Positions 26,360 through 36,047 of a stretch of DNA of 64,000 nucleotides are shown here, piece after piece. A program made the position numbers and the translations under genes. This DNA is from Collinsella aerofaciens (GTDB lineage: Bacteria; Actinomycetota; Coriobacteriia; Coriobacteriales; Coriobacteriaceae), in the NCBI RefSeq assembly GCF_009876115.1, contig NZ_WWSY01000021.1, positions 7,182 to 71,181 of the forward strand, given 5' to 3'. How positions within the stretch are numbered: the first letter of the stretch is position 1; the number at the start of each line of letters is the position of its first letter. Under the pieces are notes generated by a model. That model saw only the letters and a list, made by a program, of their open reading frames with translations, was not told the origin of the DNA and made no database searches.

Positions 26360-28204
26360 CTACCCCATGACCGACATGGTGAGCAGCACCGCAGCGGCGC
26401 AGTACGCTACGCACGAGATCATGACGGCAATAACGTTCATGGCGGTGCCCGACGTGTTGAGGTCATGCTCGTCACGCCAGAACAGCACCATCAGGTAAAT
26501 CACGGCGCTCATGTTGCCAACCAGGCAAATGATGGCAGCGATATTAAAGCACCCGGTAAAGAGTTGCTCCTCAAACATGGGCGCATCGGGGAACGCAGCG
26601 GTGCGCACCAGCTGGGCGCACAGATAGGTCACGAGTGACAGAATCAGGCCCATGCCCGTGCTCTGGAAGAAGAACCCCAGATACGGCTTGGGCTCGTCGT
26701 CGTGACCGTCATACTCCAGGAAGTAGTTCTTGACGAACGACACCATACGCGAGGCAGCCAGCAACACGAGCGGCATGGCGCACATGGGGAACACCACCAA
26801 ATGCGCGGAGCCCAGCGCCGTCCCCAGCACCGTTGCCATGATGCACGAGGCGATGCCCCACACGACGACCCAGTACTGACGATGCACGAACCAGCTGAGC
26901 ACGTTCGTCGAGTCGTCCGACGCGCTATCGCCCGAGCCGACACCGGCGATCTGCAGGTCCTCCTGATGCTCCTCGGCAATAACGTCCATGGCGTCGTCGA
27001 AGGTCACGATGCCCAGGATATGACGGTTCTCGTCGCAGACAGGGATGGCAACCAGGTCGTACTTGGTCATCTCGTCCGTCACGTCTTCCTGGTCCTCGTC
27101 GGGTGACACGTAGACCAGATCGCGATAGGCGAGCTGGCCCAGCGTGGCGTCGCGGTCGGCCACGATCAGCGTGCGCAGCGAAAGCACGCCCGTCAGCATG
27201 CCGCTCGGGTCCTCGGTATAGACGTAATAGACGCTCTCAAAGTCCTCGTCGAGCTTGCGAATCGCCTCGATGGCGTCGCCGACCGTCGCCGTGGCGGGCA
27301 GCGAGACAAACTCCGAGGTCATGATGCGGCCGGCGGTGTTGTCCTCGTAGCCCAGCAGATTACGAATCGCCTTCTCCTCCTTGACGCCCATCAGGCGCAG
27401 GAGCTTCTCGGCCTTCTCATAATCGAGTTCGTCGATCAGGTCGGCAGCGTCGTCCGGGTCCATCATGGCCAGCATCGACGATGCGTCCGTGTCGGACAGG
27501 CCCTCGAGCATCTCGGTCATAAGCTCGTCGTCATCGAACTCCGAGATGGCCTCGGCGGCCTGGGCAGTATCGAGCTGCGCAAACACCTGCGCACGCAGGC
27601 GCGGGTCGAGCTGCTCGATAATGTCGGCGATGTCGGCAGGGTGCAGCTCGCCGAGCGTCTTGTGCGACACCGAGAGTTGAATGTTCTTGGTCGAGCGGTC
27701 GAGCAGGTCCATGTAGGACCAAGCGATGATGTCCTCACTGAGCGGCTTGCCCAGGTGCTTCATAAAGCCTTCGACGATATGCTCGAGCGCGGGGCTGATG
27801 GCGCGTAGCAGACCGCGAGCACCGACCTCGGCACCCAGCAGGCGCAGCTGGTTTTCGCCCGACATGGAAAACTTGATGTCGTTTACGCGCACAACCTTCA
27901 TGCCCTGCGTGTCGACAATCTGCTTGTTGAGCACGTCGCGGGCAAGCAAGAGTTCGGTCGGCTGCAGGTACGAAAAACGGATTTCGGTGGCCGACGTCTT
28001 AAGGTGTACACCCGTCTCGTCGATACGGTCGACCCATTTGCGCCAGCTGATCATAAACGGCGTCTTGCCGGGTCCGCGGAACGCGAGCGACGTCACGTGC
28101 GGAAAAACTTCGCCGGTAGCAATACCAAAATCGTTGACCACGCCGAGCTTTTCGCCGTCGACGTCCAAGACCGGCAATTTGAGCATCTCACTCAGATAAT
28201 TCAA
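26360..28204 (-). CDS. PRC-barrel / MgtE-N / CBS protein with atypical membrane domain
   Basis: 614 residues from a TTG at 28204 with GGGGAG five bases upstream; ATG 28186 (six codons in) is an alternative. Order: PRC-barrel-like region (about 7-105), MgtE N-terminal superhelix (about 180-300: LHPADIADIIEQLDPRLRAQ, DPDDAADLIDEL), CBS pair (about 310-430: GRIMTSEFVSLPATATVGDA), then five TM helices (about 460-614). The soluble half is the Mg2+ sensor of MgtE. The membrane half lacks the MgtE channel hallmark GGNAGxQ and the LGLGLR region, so it may not conduct Mg2+ itself. Co-operonic with the NRAMP-like transporter, it could be its regulator or partner. Confidence 0.75.
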   Translation of the reverse strand: MNYLSEMLKLPVLDVDGEKLGVVNDFGIATGEVFPHVTSLAFRGPGKTPFMISWRKWVDRIDETGVHLKTSATEIRFSYLQPTELLLARDVLNKQIVDTQGMKVVRVNDIKFSMSGENQLRLLGAEVGARGLLRAISPALEHIVEGFMKHLGKPLSEDIIAWSYMDLLDRSTKNIQLSVSHKTLGELHPADIADIIEQLDPRLRAQVFAQLDTAQAAEAISEFDDDELMTEMLEGLSDTDASSMLAMMDPDDAADLIDELDYEKAEKLLRLMGVKEEKAIRNLLGYEDNTAGRIMTSEFVSLPATATVGDAIEAIRKLDEDFESVYYVYTEDPSGMLTGVLSLRTLIVADRDATLGQLAYRDLVYVSPDEDQEDVTDEMTKYDLVAIPVCDENRHILGIVTFDDAMDVIAEEHQEDLQIAGVGSGDSASDDSTNVLSWFVHRQYWVVVWGIASCIMATVLGTALGSAHLVVFPMCAMPLVLLAASRMVSFVKNYFLEYDGHDDEPKPYLGFFFQSTGMGLILSLVTYLCAQLVRTAAFPDAPMFEEQLFTGCFNIAAIICLVGNMSAVIYLMVLFWRDEHDLNTSGTAMNVIAVMISCVAYCAAAVLLTMSVMG

Positions 28205-28220
28205 TGGTGCTCCCCATCAT
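28188..28220 (-). CDS. Possible 10-residue leader peptide before the MgtE-like gene
   Basis: ATG ATG at 28220 follows a perfect GGAGG by 4 bases and encodes MMGSTIELSE, stopping at TGA one base before the ATG at 28186 of the MgtE-like frame. Start, ribosome site and stop are placed as for translational coupling. It overlaps the TTG start of the long frame. Leader peptides control several Mg transporter genes in enterobacteria, but this could be chance. Confidence 0.35.
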   Translation of the reverse strand: MMGSTIELSE

Positions 28221-28497
28221 TATTCCTCCGGACGCGGCCGCGCGTGCGGCGTCTGGGGGCTTCTGGATATGTATACGCATGCGCGGGCGGCACGCCGCTC
28301 GACGCTTACACCCCGTGCATGCGCAAAAAGCACCTGCATGGGGTCATCGACTGTATGGTCGAGGTTTGGATTTCACCTGTAACCTTTCTCTTGACCCTCA
28401 TTAACCGCAGTAACTATAGCATCAGCATCGCCCTGCGGCATCGAATTTATGCGCTGCACATTGCAGGCATACCAAACGCTGACGCATCCGTGACATA
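28221..28497 (-). promoter_or_regulatory. Structured leader of the Mg operon (possible riboswitch)
   Basis: About 280 bases upstream of the operon on the minus strand. Pairings seen: CTCGAC with GTCGAG enclosing ACCCCATGCA / TGCACGGGGT around a TTTTT loop (about 28300-28370). A long structured leader suits Mg regulation. I could not match the conserved core of the M-box (ykoK) Mg riboswitch, so no class is assigned. Confidence 0.35.
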
Positions 28498-28610
28498 GTC
28501 ATTGGGTGTTCCTATAGTTTTGTCAACCGTCGGGGCTACTCCCGGTAGGGCACCCGGTCGCGCATCACGGCGTATATCGCCCTGAGCCGCTTCCTCGCGA
28601 CGGCCTTGAG
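28498..28610 (-). pseudogene. IS110-family 3' fragment (left, minus strand)
   Basis: 113 bp that are an exact inverted copy of 30054-30166. On the minus strand it encodes the last 24 residues of an IS110 transposase (LKAVARKRLRAIYAVMRDRV..., stop at 28536) and the element's 3' end. It is cut off at 28610 by the left end of the IS3 element. Confidence 0.85.
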
Positions 28611-28624
28611 TGGATTGGCAACAC

Positions 28625-29515
28625 CTATTTGGACGATTCCGGGAGGGACAGCCCCGCCTCCCTGAACTCGACCGGAGACATGTAGCCCAGCGTCGAGTGG
28701 ATCCTGAAGTTGTTGTACCAGTGCACGTAGTCCGAGAGCTTGGCCCGGAGCTCGCGCGTCGTGCCGAACGTCTCGCGGTGGACGAGCTCGGCCTTCAGTA
28801 TCCTGTTGGTCGACTCGTCGACGGCGTTGTCGTAGGGGCAGCCCTTGGCCGACAGCGACCTCTCAATGCCGAAGGCCTCGAGCATCAGGTCGATCTCGGC
28901 GTTGTCGAACTCGCTGCCGCGGTCCGTGTGGAAGACCTCGATGTCCGAGATGGGGAAGGAGAGCGTCGCGAACGCCGACTTGACCAGCCGGGCGTCCTTC
29001 CTGGGCCCGGCGGAGTGGCCGACGATCTCCCTGTTGTAGAGGTCGACGAGCAGGCAGACGTAGTTCCACGAGGCCCCGACGCGCACGTAGGTCAGGTCGC
29101 TGCATATATGGGTGCGCGGCGCCCTGCCGCCGAAGCCGCGCGCGACGACGTTGGGCACGTCGGCCTCGTTGACCGCCCCGGGGTGCACCTTGAACCTCTT
29201 CCTGCCGTATGCGCTGACCAGGCCGTTCTCCCTCATGATGCGGCAGACCCGGCGCCGGCTGACGGTGACGCCCGACCTCTCGAGCGACGCCTTTATCTTG
29301 CGCGAGCCGTACCGGCCCTTGCTGGCGGCGTGGGCCGCGACCACGGCCGGCGCGGCGGGGTCCGGCGCGGCGGGCCGGTCGGCCCGCGAGCGCATGGAGT
29401 AGTACGTCGACCTCGCGACGCCGAGGAGCCTGCACTGCGCTGATATGGGGTAGCGGCCCTCGTTGGCCGCTATGGCCCTCACTTTCGAGCGTATATCAGC
29501 GCCGCTTGTTTTAAG
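28625..29515 (-). CDS. IS3-family transposase OrfB (DDE integrase)
   Basis: About 290 residues in the -1 frame after OrfA. HTH_21 region (CRLLGVARSTYYSM), then integrase core: D in ICSDLTYVRVG, D in FHTDRGSEFDN, E in YDNAVDESTNRILKAEL, and the tail HWYNNFRIHSTLGYMSP. The frame is intact. Probably made as an OrfAB fusion by slippage at CTTAAAAC (28508 offset: 29508-29515), which is less canonical than the A7 site of the first element. Confidence 0.88.
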   Translation of the reverse strand, partial: LKTSGADIRSKVRAIAANEGRYPISAQCRLLGVARSTYYSMRSRADRPAAPDPAAPAVVAAHAASKGRYGSRKIKASLERSGVTVSRRRVCRIMRENGLVSAYGRKRFKVHPGAVNEADVPNVVARGFGGRAPRTHICSDLTYVRVGASWNYVCLLVDLYNREIVGHSAGPRKDARLVKSAFATLSFPISDIEVFHTDRGSEFDNAEIDLMLEAFGIERSLSAKGCPYDNAVDESTNRILKAELVHRETFGTTRELRAKLSDYVHWYNNFRIHSTLGYMSPVEFREAGLSLPESSK

Positions 29516-29766
29516 ACGTCGACCTCCATCCGGAGCCTGCGGTTCTCGCGCTCGAGCTCCAGGATCCGGTTCTGCTCGGGCGTGCGGTTGTCCGCGGCGC
29601 GCGGCGAGCCGGTCGCGTTTATCGACTTGATCCACCTCTCCACGGTGCTCTTGCCGAGGTCGTACTCGTCCATGATCTCGCGCTTGGGCTTGCCGGCGTT
29701 GTAGAGGTCGACTATCTGCCTCTTGAACTCGTCGGTGAAATGCCTCGGGTGCCTGGGGTCCCTCAT
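29479..29766 (-). CDS. IS3-family transposase OrfA
   Basis: 95 residues from ATG 29766. Transposase_8 HTH (FTDEFKRQIVDLYNAGKPKREIMDEYDLGKSTVERWI, cited as FTDEFKRQIVDLYNAGK and DLGKSTVERWI) followed by a short leucine-zipper segment (ILELERENRRLRMEVDVLKQ). The DVLKQ codons contain the TTA AAA used for -1 slippage into OrfB. Confidence 0.9.
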   Translation of the reverse strand: MRDPRHPRHFTDEFKRQIVDLYNAGKPKREIMDEYDLGKSTVERWIKSINATGSPRAADNRTPEQNRILELERENRRLRMEVDVLKQAALIYARK

Positions 29767-29828
29767 ATACGGCCCTCCCGTCTCCTGCGCCCCTCCCGGA
29801 ACTGTCCACATCAGTGTAGCCAATCCAC

Positions 29829-30166
29829 ATCGGGAGGTTCCCGGACCACGACCACCTGGCCTCGTACTGCGGCATAGCCCCGAGGGTGAGGAGCTCCGGC
29901 ACGTCGGTGAGGTCGGTCAGGGCGTCCAGGCGCGGCGACGCGAGGCTCAAGTCCCTGCTGATCTTCTCGTGCAACAGCCTGGTGAGGTCCTCGGGGCGCT
30001 ACGGCGAGTACTACCGGGCCTGCAGGGCGCGGGGCATGGGGCACGGGCGGGCGCTCAAGGCCGTCGCGAGGAAGCGGCTCAGGGCGATATACGCCGTGAT
30101 GCGCGACCGGGTGCCCTACCGGGAGTAGCCCCGACGGTTGACAAAACTATAGGAACACCCAATGAC
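29829..30166 (+). pseudogene. IS110-family transposase, C-terminal fragment (right)
   Basis: Reading from the IS3 edge, the open frame gives FPDHDHLASYCGIAPRV, then ASRRGDARLKSLLI and YYRACRARGMGHGRALKAVARKRLRAIYAVMRDRVPY, stop at 30128. These are the transposase_20 domain motifs of IS110 enzymes. The N-terminal two thirds are missing. The last 113 bp are repeated in inverted form at 28498. Confidence 0.88.
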
Positions 30167-30176
30167 CAATAAGGGG

Positions 30177-32843
30177 TTACTCCTGCACTTTGAGGGCCTC
30201 GGCCAGGCTCACACGCTTGATGGAGCGCGTGTGCAGCAGTGCCACGACCAGGTAGGTTGCAAAGCCGATGCCAACACATGCCGCCATGGACCAAGCGGGC
30301 ACGTAGATCTCGATATTGCCGTTGTAGGCAAGCAGCATCGATCGGAAGACAGCCGTGAGCGAGCCGATGATCACGGGCAGGCTCAGCACGAGCGACACCG
30401 CCACGCACAACGTGATCGAGCGGATGTACAGATGCGAGATCTCGCTATCGCGATAGCCAAAGACTTTCATGTAGCTGATCGAACGGGCACTGTGGTCGAT
30501 CACAGCCTTGGTCAGCAGGTACATAAACAGCAGGAAGATAAACACCGCGAGCCCGACCATCATGCCGATCATTTTGCTCATCATGCCGATGAACTGGTCA
30601 CCCACGGCGCGCATGTCGTCGGGCGTGGTGTCGCCGGCAAAGTAACGGGCATCGAGGTCGAGCTTCTCGTCGCTCACATAGCCGTTAAAGTAGGCGGCAT
30701 CGTTGCCGAACAGCTCGTTAAAGTCGTCGATGCTCATATAGACATTCATATCCGACTTAGAGCCCCAGGTGGCGTCCTTGCCCGTGTACTCCAGCGAATA
30801 GTCCTTGCCCTCGCACTTGTCGCCGAGCGTGACCTTCTGCCCCTCGCTCCAGCCAAACTTGTCGAGCAAGCCACCGCCAAAGACAACGCGCCCATCGCCG
30901 ACGTTGAGATCTTTCCAATAGCGCGAGTTGGGCGAGATGCCGTAGACGGAAATCGTCTCCTGCCCATTACCATCGCCGCGGTCGTATTGCAGCTGGTAAA
31001 CGGCGTATTTCTCGGTCTGCGCAATCTTGTCTGCACCGTTATCGGTCGTGTTAACCGGGTGAATGTCGTCGTTGTCAGTGTCGATCTTAGAGGCCTTGTC
31101 GATCAGGTCGATAGCCTCGTCGCGGTCGCAGCCGAGGGCATCGGCAAGGTCATCGAGGCGCGCATAAAGCGCATCCTTCTTGTCCTGGACGTTTGCAAGC
31201 GCACCCTGCGCCGCGGCCAGGCTCTCGGCAGACGGAGCGCTGGTCGCGGCATCGGCTGCCGCCTGCGCTGCATCGGCCGCGTCGTCAAGCTCGTCATCGG
31301 CATCCTGAGCGGCAGAAAGCAGTGCGCCGTCAACCGACTGCAAACGCTCGAGTGCCGACCACTGCTCGCGCTCCTCGGCGGTGCCCTCGAGTTCCAGCGG
31401 GGCCTTGAGCGTGTACTGGTGCTCGGCGACCAGGCTTGTCTCGAGGTTGTCCGCGTAGTGCGTCATCGTGGGCAGAATCGCCAGGCCAAAGAGCAGCAGC
31501 AGCGAGGCAAACGCAATGCCCACGAAAAGCGTGGCGAAGTTGCCCAGGTTGCGCAGGAAGATACGCAGGCGGAAGCGGGAAACAAAGCCCATGCGCTCCG
31601 GCAGCTGCAGGCCACGCTTGGTTCCCGACTTGCCGCTCGCTTCGTGACGAAGGAACTGCAACGGCGTCTTGCCCATTTTGCGAAGCAGACCCACCAGCGT
31701 GATGAGGATGAGCGCGGCGACGGGAACCACGGCGCACTTCACAAAGATCTCCCAGCTCCAGTACACCTGGAAGGGCGGCAGGCTGTACGAGCCGTAATAG
31801 AGGCCGCGCATGGGCTCGGTAAAGAACGCAACGCCGAGCGCGGTGCCCAACAGCGCCGCGAGCATGCCCACGATGGCGGGAAGCGCGAGGTAGTGCAGTA
31901 CGATCTCGCGACGGCGATAGCCGCTGGCGAGCAGTGTGCCGATGATGGCGCTCTCCTCCTCGATGGTGGCGTCGGTAAGGACCACAAAGACGAACGCCAT
32001 GATCACGATGATGATGTCGAGCAGCGTCATCCACATCATGGAGTCGCCGTCCACGTCATCGCGCGCATAGCCAATGCCCTGATTGGAATCAGCATCGATC
32101 AGATCGTCCACGCGCGCATCGGCATCGGTCAGTACCTCGACCATATCCTGCTCCGCATCGATGCGATCCGCGGTGGGGAGGTCGCGATCGGTAAAGGTAA
32201 AGGAGTACGTGTAGGCAGGCGCGCCGCCGGCATCCTCGAGCGCGGCAAAGCCGGCGTCGGTGACCTCGGCCACGCCATAGGTGATGGTGTTCACCGTAAA
32301 GTCCGAATTGTTGAGGAACAGCGCCTGGCTATCGGGCTGGGTCATGATGCCGCAGATGGTGTAGGTGCGACCCTCGAGCTCGACTTTATCGCCCACGGAC
32401 AGGTTGTTATTGGTGGCAAAGACACGGTCGATGGCCACCTCGTCGTCCGCCTTGGGCTCCCTGCCCTCACAGTAGGACGCGATATCGACCTTGGTGCGGT
32501 GCGCATAGGTGCGCAGCGTGCGCTTGGTGCCGTCGTCGCCGGCGGTCTTTTTGATGATGGCGTCGATGGAAAAATTCTTGTAGAGCGTGACGCCGCCGAC
32601 GTCGTCGGCCGCGTCCTCGGCGGCCTTGAGCTGGTCTTTGGTGACCTCGAAGGAGGTGGTCACGCGGCCGTCCTCAATCGTGTACGCATCGCGCATGTCG
32701 TCGATAAGGCAGCCGATGGAATGCGCTGCGAGCAAAAAGCCCGAGGTGAGAGCGATGCTTCCGCACATAAGCAAAAAGATGCCCAGGTACTTGCCGATAT
32801 TGCGGCGCAGCTCGCGCGGGAGACGTTTTGCGAGAGGTGTCAT
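30177..32843 (-). CDS. FtsX/MacB-type ABC transporter permease
   Basis: 888 residues from ATG 32843. One TM near residue 20-40, a large extracytoplasmic domain, three TM helices near 270-400 (first FtsX domain), a second TM followed by a long extracytoplasmic part with an Ala-rich coiled segment (DDELDDAADAAQAAADAATS, about 505-525), and a final three-TM FtsX domain ending RVSLAEALKVQE. Duplicated FtsX architecture of this size is typical of Gram-positive lipid- or peptide-handling permeases. The ATPase gene lies 8 bases upstream. The IS110 fragment abuts the 3' end, only 10 bases past the stop, without damaging it. Confidence 0.88.
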   Translation of the reverse strand: MTPLAKRLPRELRRNIGKYLGIFLLMCGSIALTSGFLLAAHSIGCLIDDMRDAYTIEDGRVTTSFEVTKDQLKAAEDAADDVGGVTLYKNFSIDAIIKKTAGDDGTKRTLRTYAHRTKVDIASYCEGREPKADDEVAIDRVFATNNNLSVGDKVELEGRTYTICGIMTQPDSQALFLNNSDFTVNTITYGVAEVTDAGFAALEDAGGAPAYTYSFTFTDRDLPTADRIDAEQDMVEVLTDADARVDDLIDADSNQGIGYARDDVDGDSMMWMTLLDIIIVIMAFVFVVLTDATIEEESAIIGTLLASGYRRREIVLHYLALPAIVGMLAALLGTALGVAFFTEPMRGLYYGSYSLPPFQVYWSWEIFVKCAVVPVAALILITLVGLLRKMGKTPLQFLRHEASGKSGTKRGLQLPERMGFVSRFRLRIFLRNLGNFATLFVGIAFASLLLLFGLAILPTMTHYADNLETSLVAEHQYTLKAPLELEGTAEEREQWSALERLQSVDGALLSAAQDADDELDDAADAAQAAADAATSAPSAESLAAAQGALANVQDKKDALYARLDDLADALGCDRDEAIDLIDKASKIDTDNDDIHPVNTTDNGADKIAQTEKYAVYQLQYDRGDGNGQETISVYGISPNSRYWKDLNVGDGRVVFGGGLLDKFGWSEGQKVTLGDKCEGKDYSLEYTGKDATWGSKSDMNVYMSIDDFNELFGNDAAYFNGYVSDEKLDLDARYFAGDTTPDDMRAVGDQFIGMMSKMIGMMVGLAVFIFLLFMYLLTKAVIDHSARSISYMKVFGYRDSEISHLYIRSITLCVAVSLVLSLPVIIGSLTAVFRSMLLAYNGNIEIYVPAWSMAACVGIGFATYLVVALLHTRSIKRVSLAEALKVQE

Positions 32844-32851
32844 GGCGCCGC

Positions 32852-33565
<714 letters not shown>

Positions 33566-33658
33566 GGTATCCCCCGTTGTTAGCCTCGTACTACTTTATG
33601 AACGTAATAGTAAACCTTGGCGAACTATTTTGGGGCGAGGCCTAGGATTTATTTCAGA

Positions 33659-34864
33659 CTAAGCGCGGGATTTGGCGCGTGAGAGGGCCAGGCCTACGGC
33701 GGCAATGGCGGCGGCGAAGAGCACGGTGACGCCCAGGTCGCAAGCGATGTCACCCAACACGGTGGACGTCAGATCCGAAGCGAGCGCCTTGCCAATCGCG
33801 TCGTTCACCCAATACGTCGGCACAAAGTGCGCCACCGTCTGCACGGCCGAGCCCATCAGCGACAGCGGCATCCAAGCGCCGCCCAAAAACGTCATGAGCA
33901 TGCCAAGCAGGTTGCCCACACCGTTAAGCAGCTCCTCGCGCGCACCCAGGCTCGACAGCGCAAAGCCAACGGCCAGAGGCGTGCACGCCAGGGCAAACGT
34001 CGCCGCCAGCGCCAGGCACACACGACCCACGCCGACCTCGGCAACCGCGCCGGCAAAGCCCACGACGCCCATCATGCTCGACACGAACCAGATGCAGACG
34101 GTGAGCACGGCGGCGGCCGCAAACACGGCAAGCGAGCGCTGGCGCTCGGAGACCGGGCCGGCCTCCATGCGGCGCACACGCTCGGGCTCGTTCATGCCCG
34201 AGAACACCAGTCCCACCGACACGATGACCGACGAGATGATCGCGTACGCGCCAAAGTTAAAGTACGACTCGAGCGTGGCGGCGGCAGTCGAGTCGACCTT
34301 GACCTGCTCGATCTCGACCTTGGCGCGCTTCGCGGCCGCATGTTCAGCGGCCTTGGCAACGTCGCCGTTAGAAGCAGCGGGCTCAAGCGCCGCCGCAGCG
34401 CCCGCGAGCGAGATCCAGCGCGAGGCCTCGGCAGACGAAAGCGCCGCCGCCATGGTGCCAGCACCGTAGGTCACATCGAGCTTGGGCAGGGACTCCCCCG
34501 CGCGGGCGGCTGCAACAAGATCGCCCTCAAACCCCTCCGGGATAAAGAACACGCAGTCGGCGCTACCTTTGGCGCTGTTGCTCTTGGAGAGCGCGTCCGC
34601 AAGGTCGTAGGTGTCGTCGCCGACGCCCGTGACCAGCTCAAAGCGCGAACCCAGATGCTTGGTAAGCGCACGCGAAAGGTCGCTGTCGTCGCGGTCGACC
34701 ACAATCACGTTGGCATCGTAGGGCTTGTACTCGGTGAGCTGCGACGAGTTCCAGCTCACCGATGCCGCGATGAATACGCCCATCAGCGAAATGAACACCG
34801 TGTAGATAAGCAGGTAGAACGGGTGCGCGAGCGCCATGCGAAGCGCGGTCTTAAAGGTGCTCAT
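33659..34864 (-). CDS. ABC-2 type permease (second subunit)
   Basis: 401 residues from ATG 34864, overlapping the upstream permease by 14 bases. One N-terminal TM (about 15-38), a 180-residue extracytoplasmic domain rich in Ala and Asp (ABC2_membrane_3/YhgE-like), then five TM helices (about 215-395). With the 395-residue permease and the ATPase upstream it makes a heteromeric exporter. Confidence 0.85.
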   Translation of the reverse strand: MSTFKTALRMALAHPFYLLIYTVFISLMGVFIAASVSWNSSQLTEYKPYDANVIVVDRDDSDLSRALTKHLGSRFELVTGVGDDTYDLADALSKSNSAKGSADCVFFIPEGFEGDLVAAARAGESLPKLDVTYGAGTMAAALSSAEASRWISLAGAAAALEPAASNGDVAKAAEHAAAKRAKVEIEQVKVDSTAAATLESYFNFGAYAIISSVIVSVGLVFSGMNEPERVRRMEAGPVSERQRSLAVFAAAAVLTVCIWFVSSMMGVVGFAGAVAEVGVGRVCLALAATFALACTPLAVGFALSSLGAREELLNGVGNLLGMLMTFLGGAWMPLSLMGSAVQTVAHFVPTYWVNDAIGKALASDLTSTVLGDIACDLGVTVLFAAAIAAVGLALSRAKSRA

Positions 34865-36038
34865 AGCGGCTCCTTCCAAAGATCAGCGTGGCGGCGGCAA
34901 CGAACAGCAGCGCCATAAGGACCAGTGCGCCGGCGCGAACGGCAAAGGGGCCCAGGTCCTCAAAGAAATACAGGCGGTTGAACATGTCGCAGATAAGCTT
35001 GACGGGGTTGAGCCAGCACTCGGCCGGGCAGGCGCGGGCGACGTCGTCGGCAAGCGCCATCGCCGGCTCGCCGTAGAGGCCGGCGAACAGGGCGCACGTG
35101 GTAGCAAAGCCCGTAAGGATGCCGGACTTGGACGCCTTGCCGCCCTTAACGGGAAGCGTACCCACAAAGAGCCCCAGGCCCGTGGCGGCAAGCGCGGAAG
35201 CGGCGCCGCCCACCAGACACAGCCCCTCGCGCCCGCCAAAGTCGACGCCCACGACCAGGCGCACGTAGCCGATTGCGATCGCCATCGAGGCGAAGGAAAC
35301 CAGCCACGAGCCGACAAAGATGCCGGCCAGCGACGCCGTCTTGGAAAGACCGCCCACGCAGCGACGCGCGCCAAGGCCCGACAGATTGGGCTGCAAATCG
35401 ACGACGCTCAAGGCGGCAAACTCGGCAGACATCATCGCGACCAGGCCAAAAAGCGCGTAATAGTAGATGACCGTGCCGTCGGGCGTGGTGCGCGTAAGGC
35501 TCACGCGACGGGTGCCGCCCTCGAGCGACAGGGCGCGCGCAACCGCCTCGGGGTCGGCAAGTGCCGCCGGGTTGTCCTGGGCAATCTGGGACATGAGCTC
35601 GGCATTTTGTGTATACGAGCTTGCCACCGTCTCCAGGATGCTGCGATCGGTGAGCACCGATGATGCGCGCGAGCTGTCGTAGCTCGATAGCAGTGTGAGC
35701 TTGGGTACGCCTGCGTCGTCGACCGTATAGATGCCCGCGACCTCGCCAGCCTTAAGCGCACGGTTCGCATCGGCTGCGTCGTCGCACTCGTGAATCTCGA
35801 GCAGCTGATCGTCGCCCTCCTCGCCGAGCGACGTCGCCACGTCCTTAAAGGTCGAAGCGTCCCAGGCTTCGTCAGCGACAACGGCCACCGGCACCGGATC
35901 GACCGTGCCGTCGGAGCTCAGATTCGCAAACATAAACATGAACATCGTGGAAAGCGCGATGGGAAAGAGAGCACCCCAGACCCACGTGCTCGGCCGGCGC
36001 AGCAGCGCCTTGACCGTGGTGATGATGGTGTTGAACAT
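34851..36038 (-). CDS. ABC-2 type permease (first subunit)
   Basis: 395 residues, starting 9 bases after the ATPase stop. Same layout as its partner: N-terminal TM (about 18-40), an extracytoplasmic domain (about 45-190), and five to six TM helices. Probable heterodimeric exporter with the ATPase at 36048 and the permease at 33659. A divergent two-component system suggests it responds to an envelope or drug signal. Confidence 0.85.
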   Translation of the reverse strand: MFNTIITTVKALLRRPSTWVWGALFPIALSTMFMFMFANLSSDGTVDPVPVAVVADEAWDASTFKDVATSLGEEGDDQLLEIHECDDAADANRALKAGEVAGIYTVDDAGVPKLTLLSSYDSSRASSVLTDRSILETVASSYTQNAELMSQIAQDNPAALADPEAVARALSLEGGTRRVSLTRTTPDGTVIYYYALFGLVAMMSAEFAALSVVDLQPNLSGLGARRCVGGLSKTASLAGIFVGSWLVSFASMAIAIGYVRLVVGVDFGGREGLCLVGGAASALAATGLGLFVGTLPVKGGKASKSGILTGFATTCALFAGLYGEPAMALADDVARACPAECWLNPVKLICDMFNRLYFFEDLGPFAVRAGALVLMALLFVAAATLIFGRSRYEHL

Positions 36039-36047
36039 GGCCGCCCC

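Larger units (their letters stand above)
28611..29827 (-). mobile_element. Second, distinct IS3-family element
   Basis: 1217 bp with imperfect terminal inverted repeats starting TGGATTGGC at both ends (28611 and 29827), each followed by a conserved TCCGGGAGGG about 25 bases in. It carries OrfA and OrfB in two frames. No target duplication is visible (GAG on the left, CAT on the right), and both flanks are IS110 fragments in opposite orientation, so the locus has been rearranged since insertion. Confidence 0.9.

Noticed and set aside
28221..28497. M-box magnesium riboswitch
   Set aside because: The leader is structured, but I could not find the conserved M-box core sequence; kept only as an unclassified leader.
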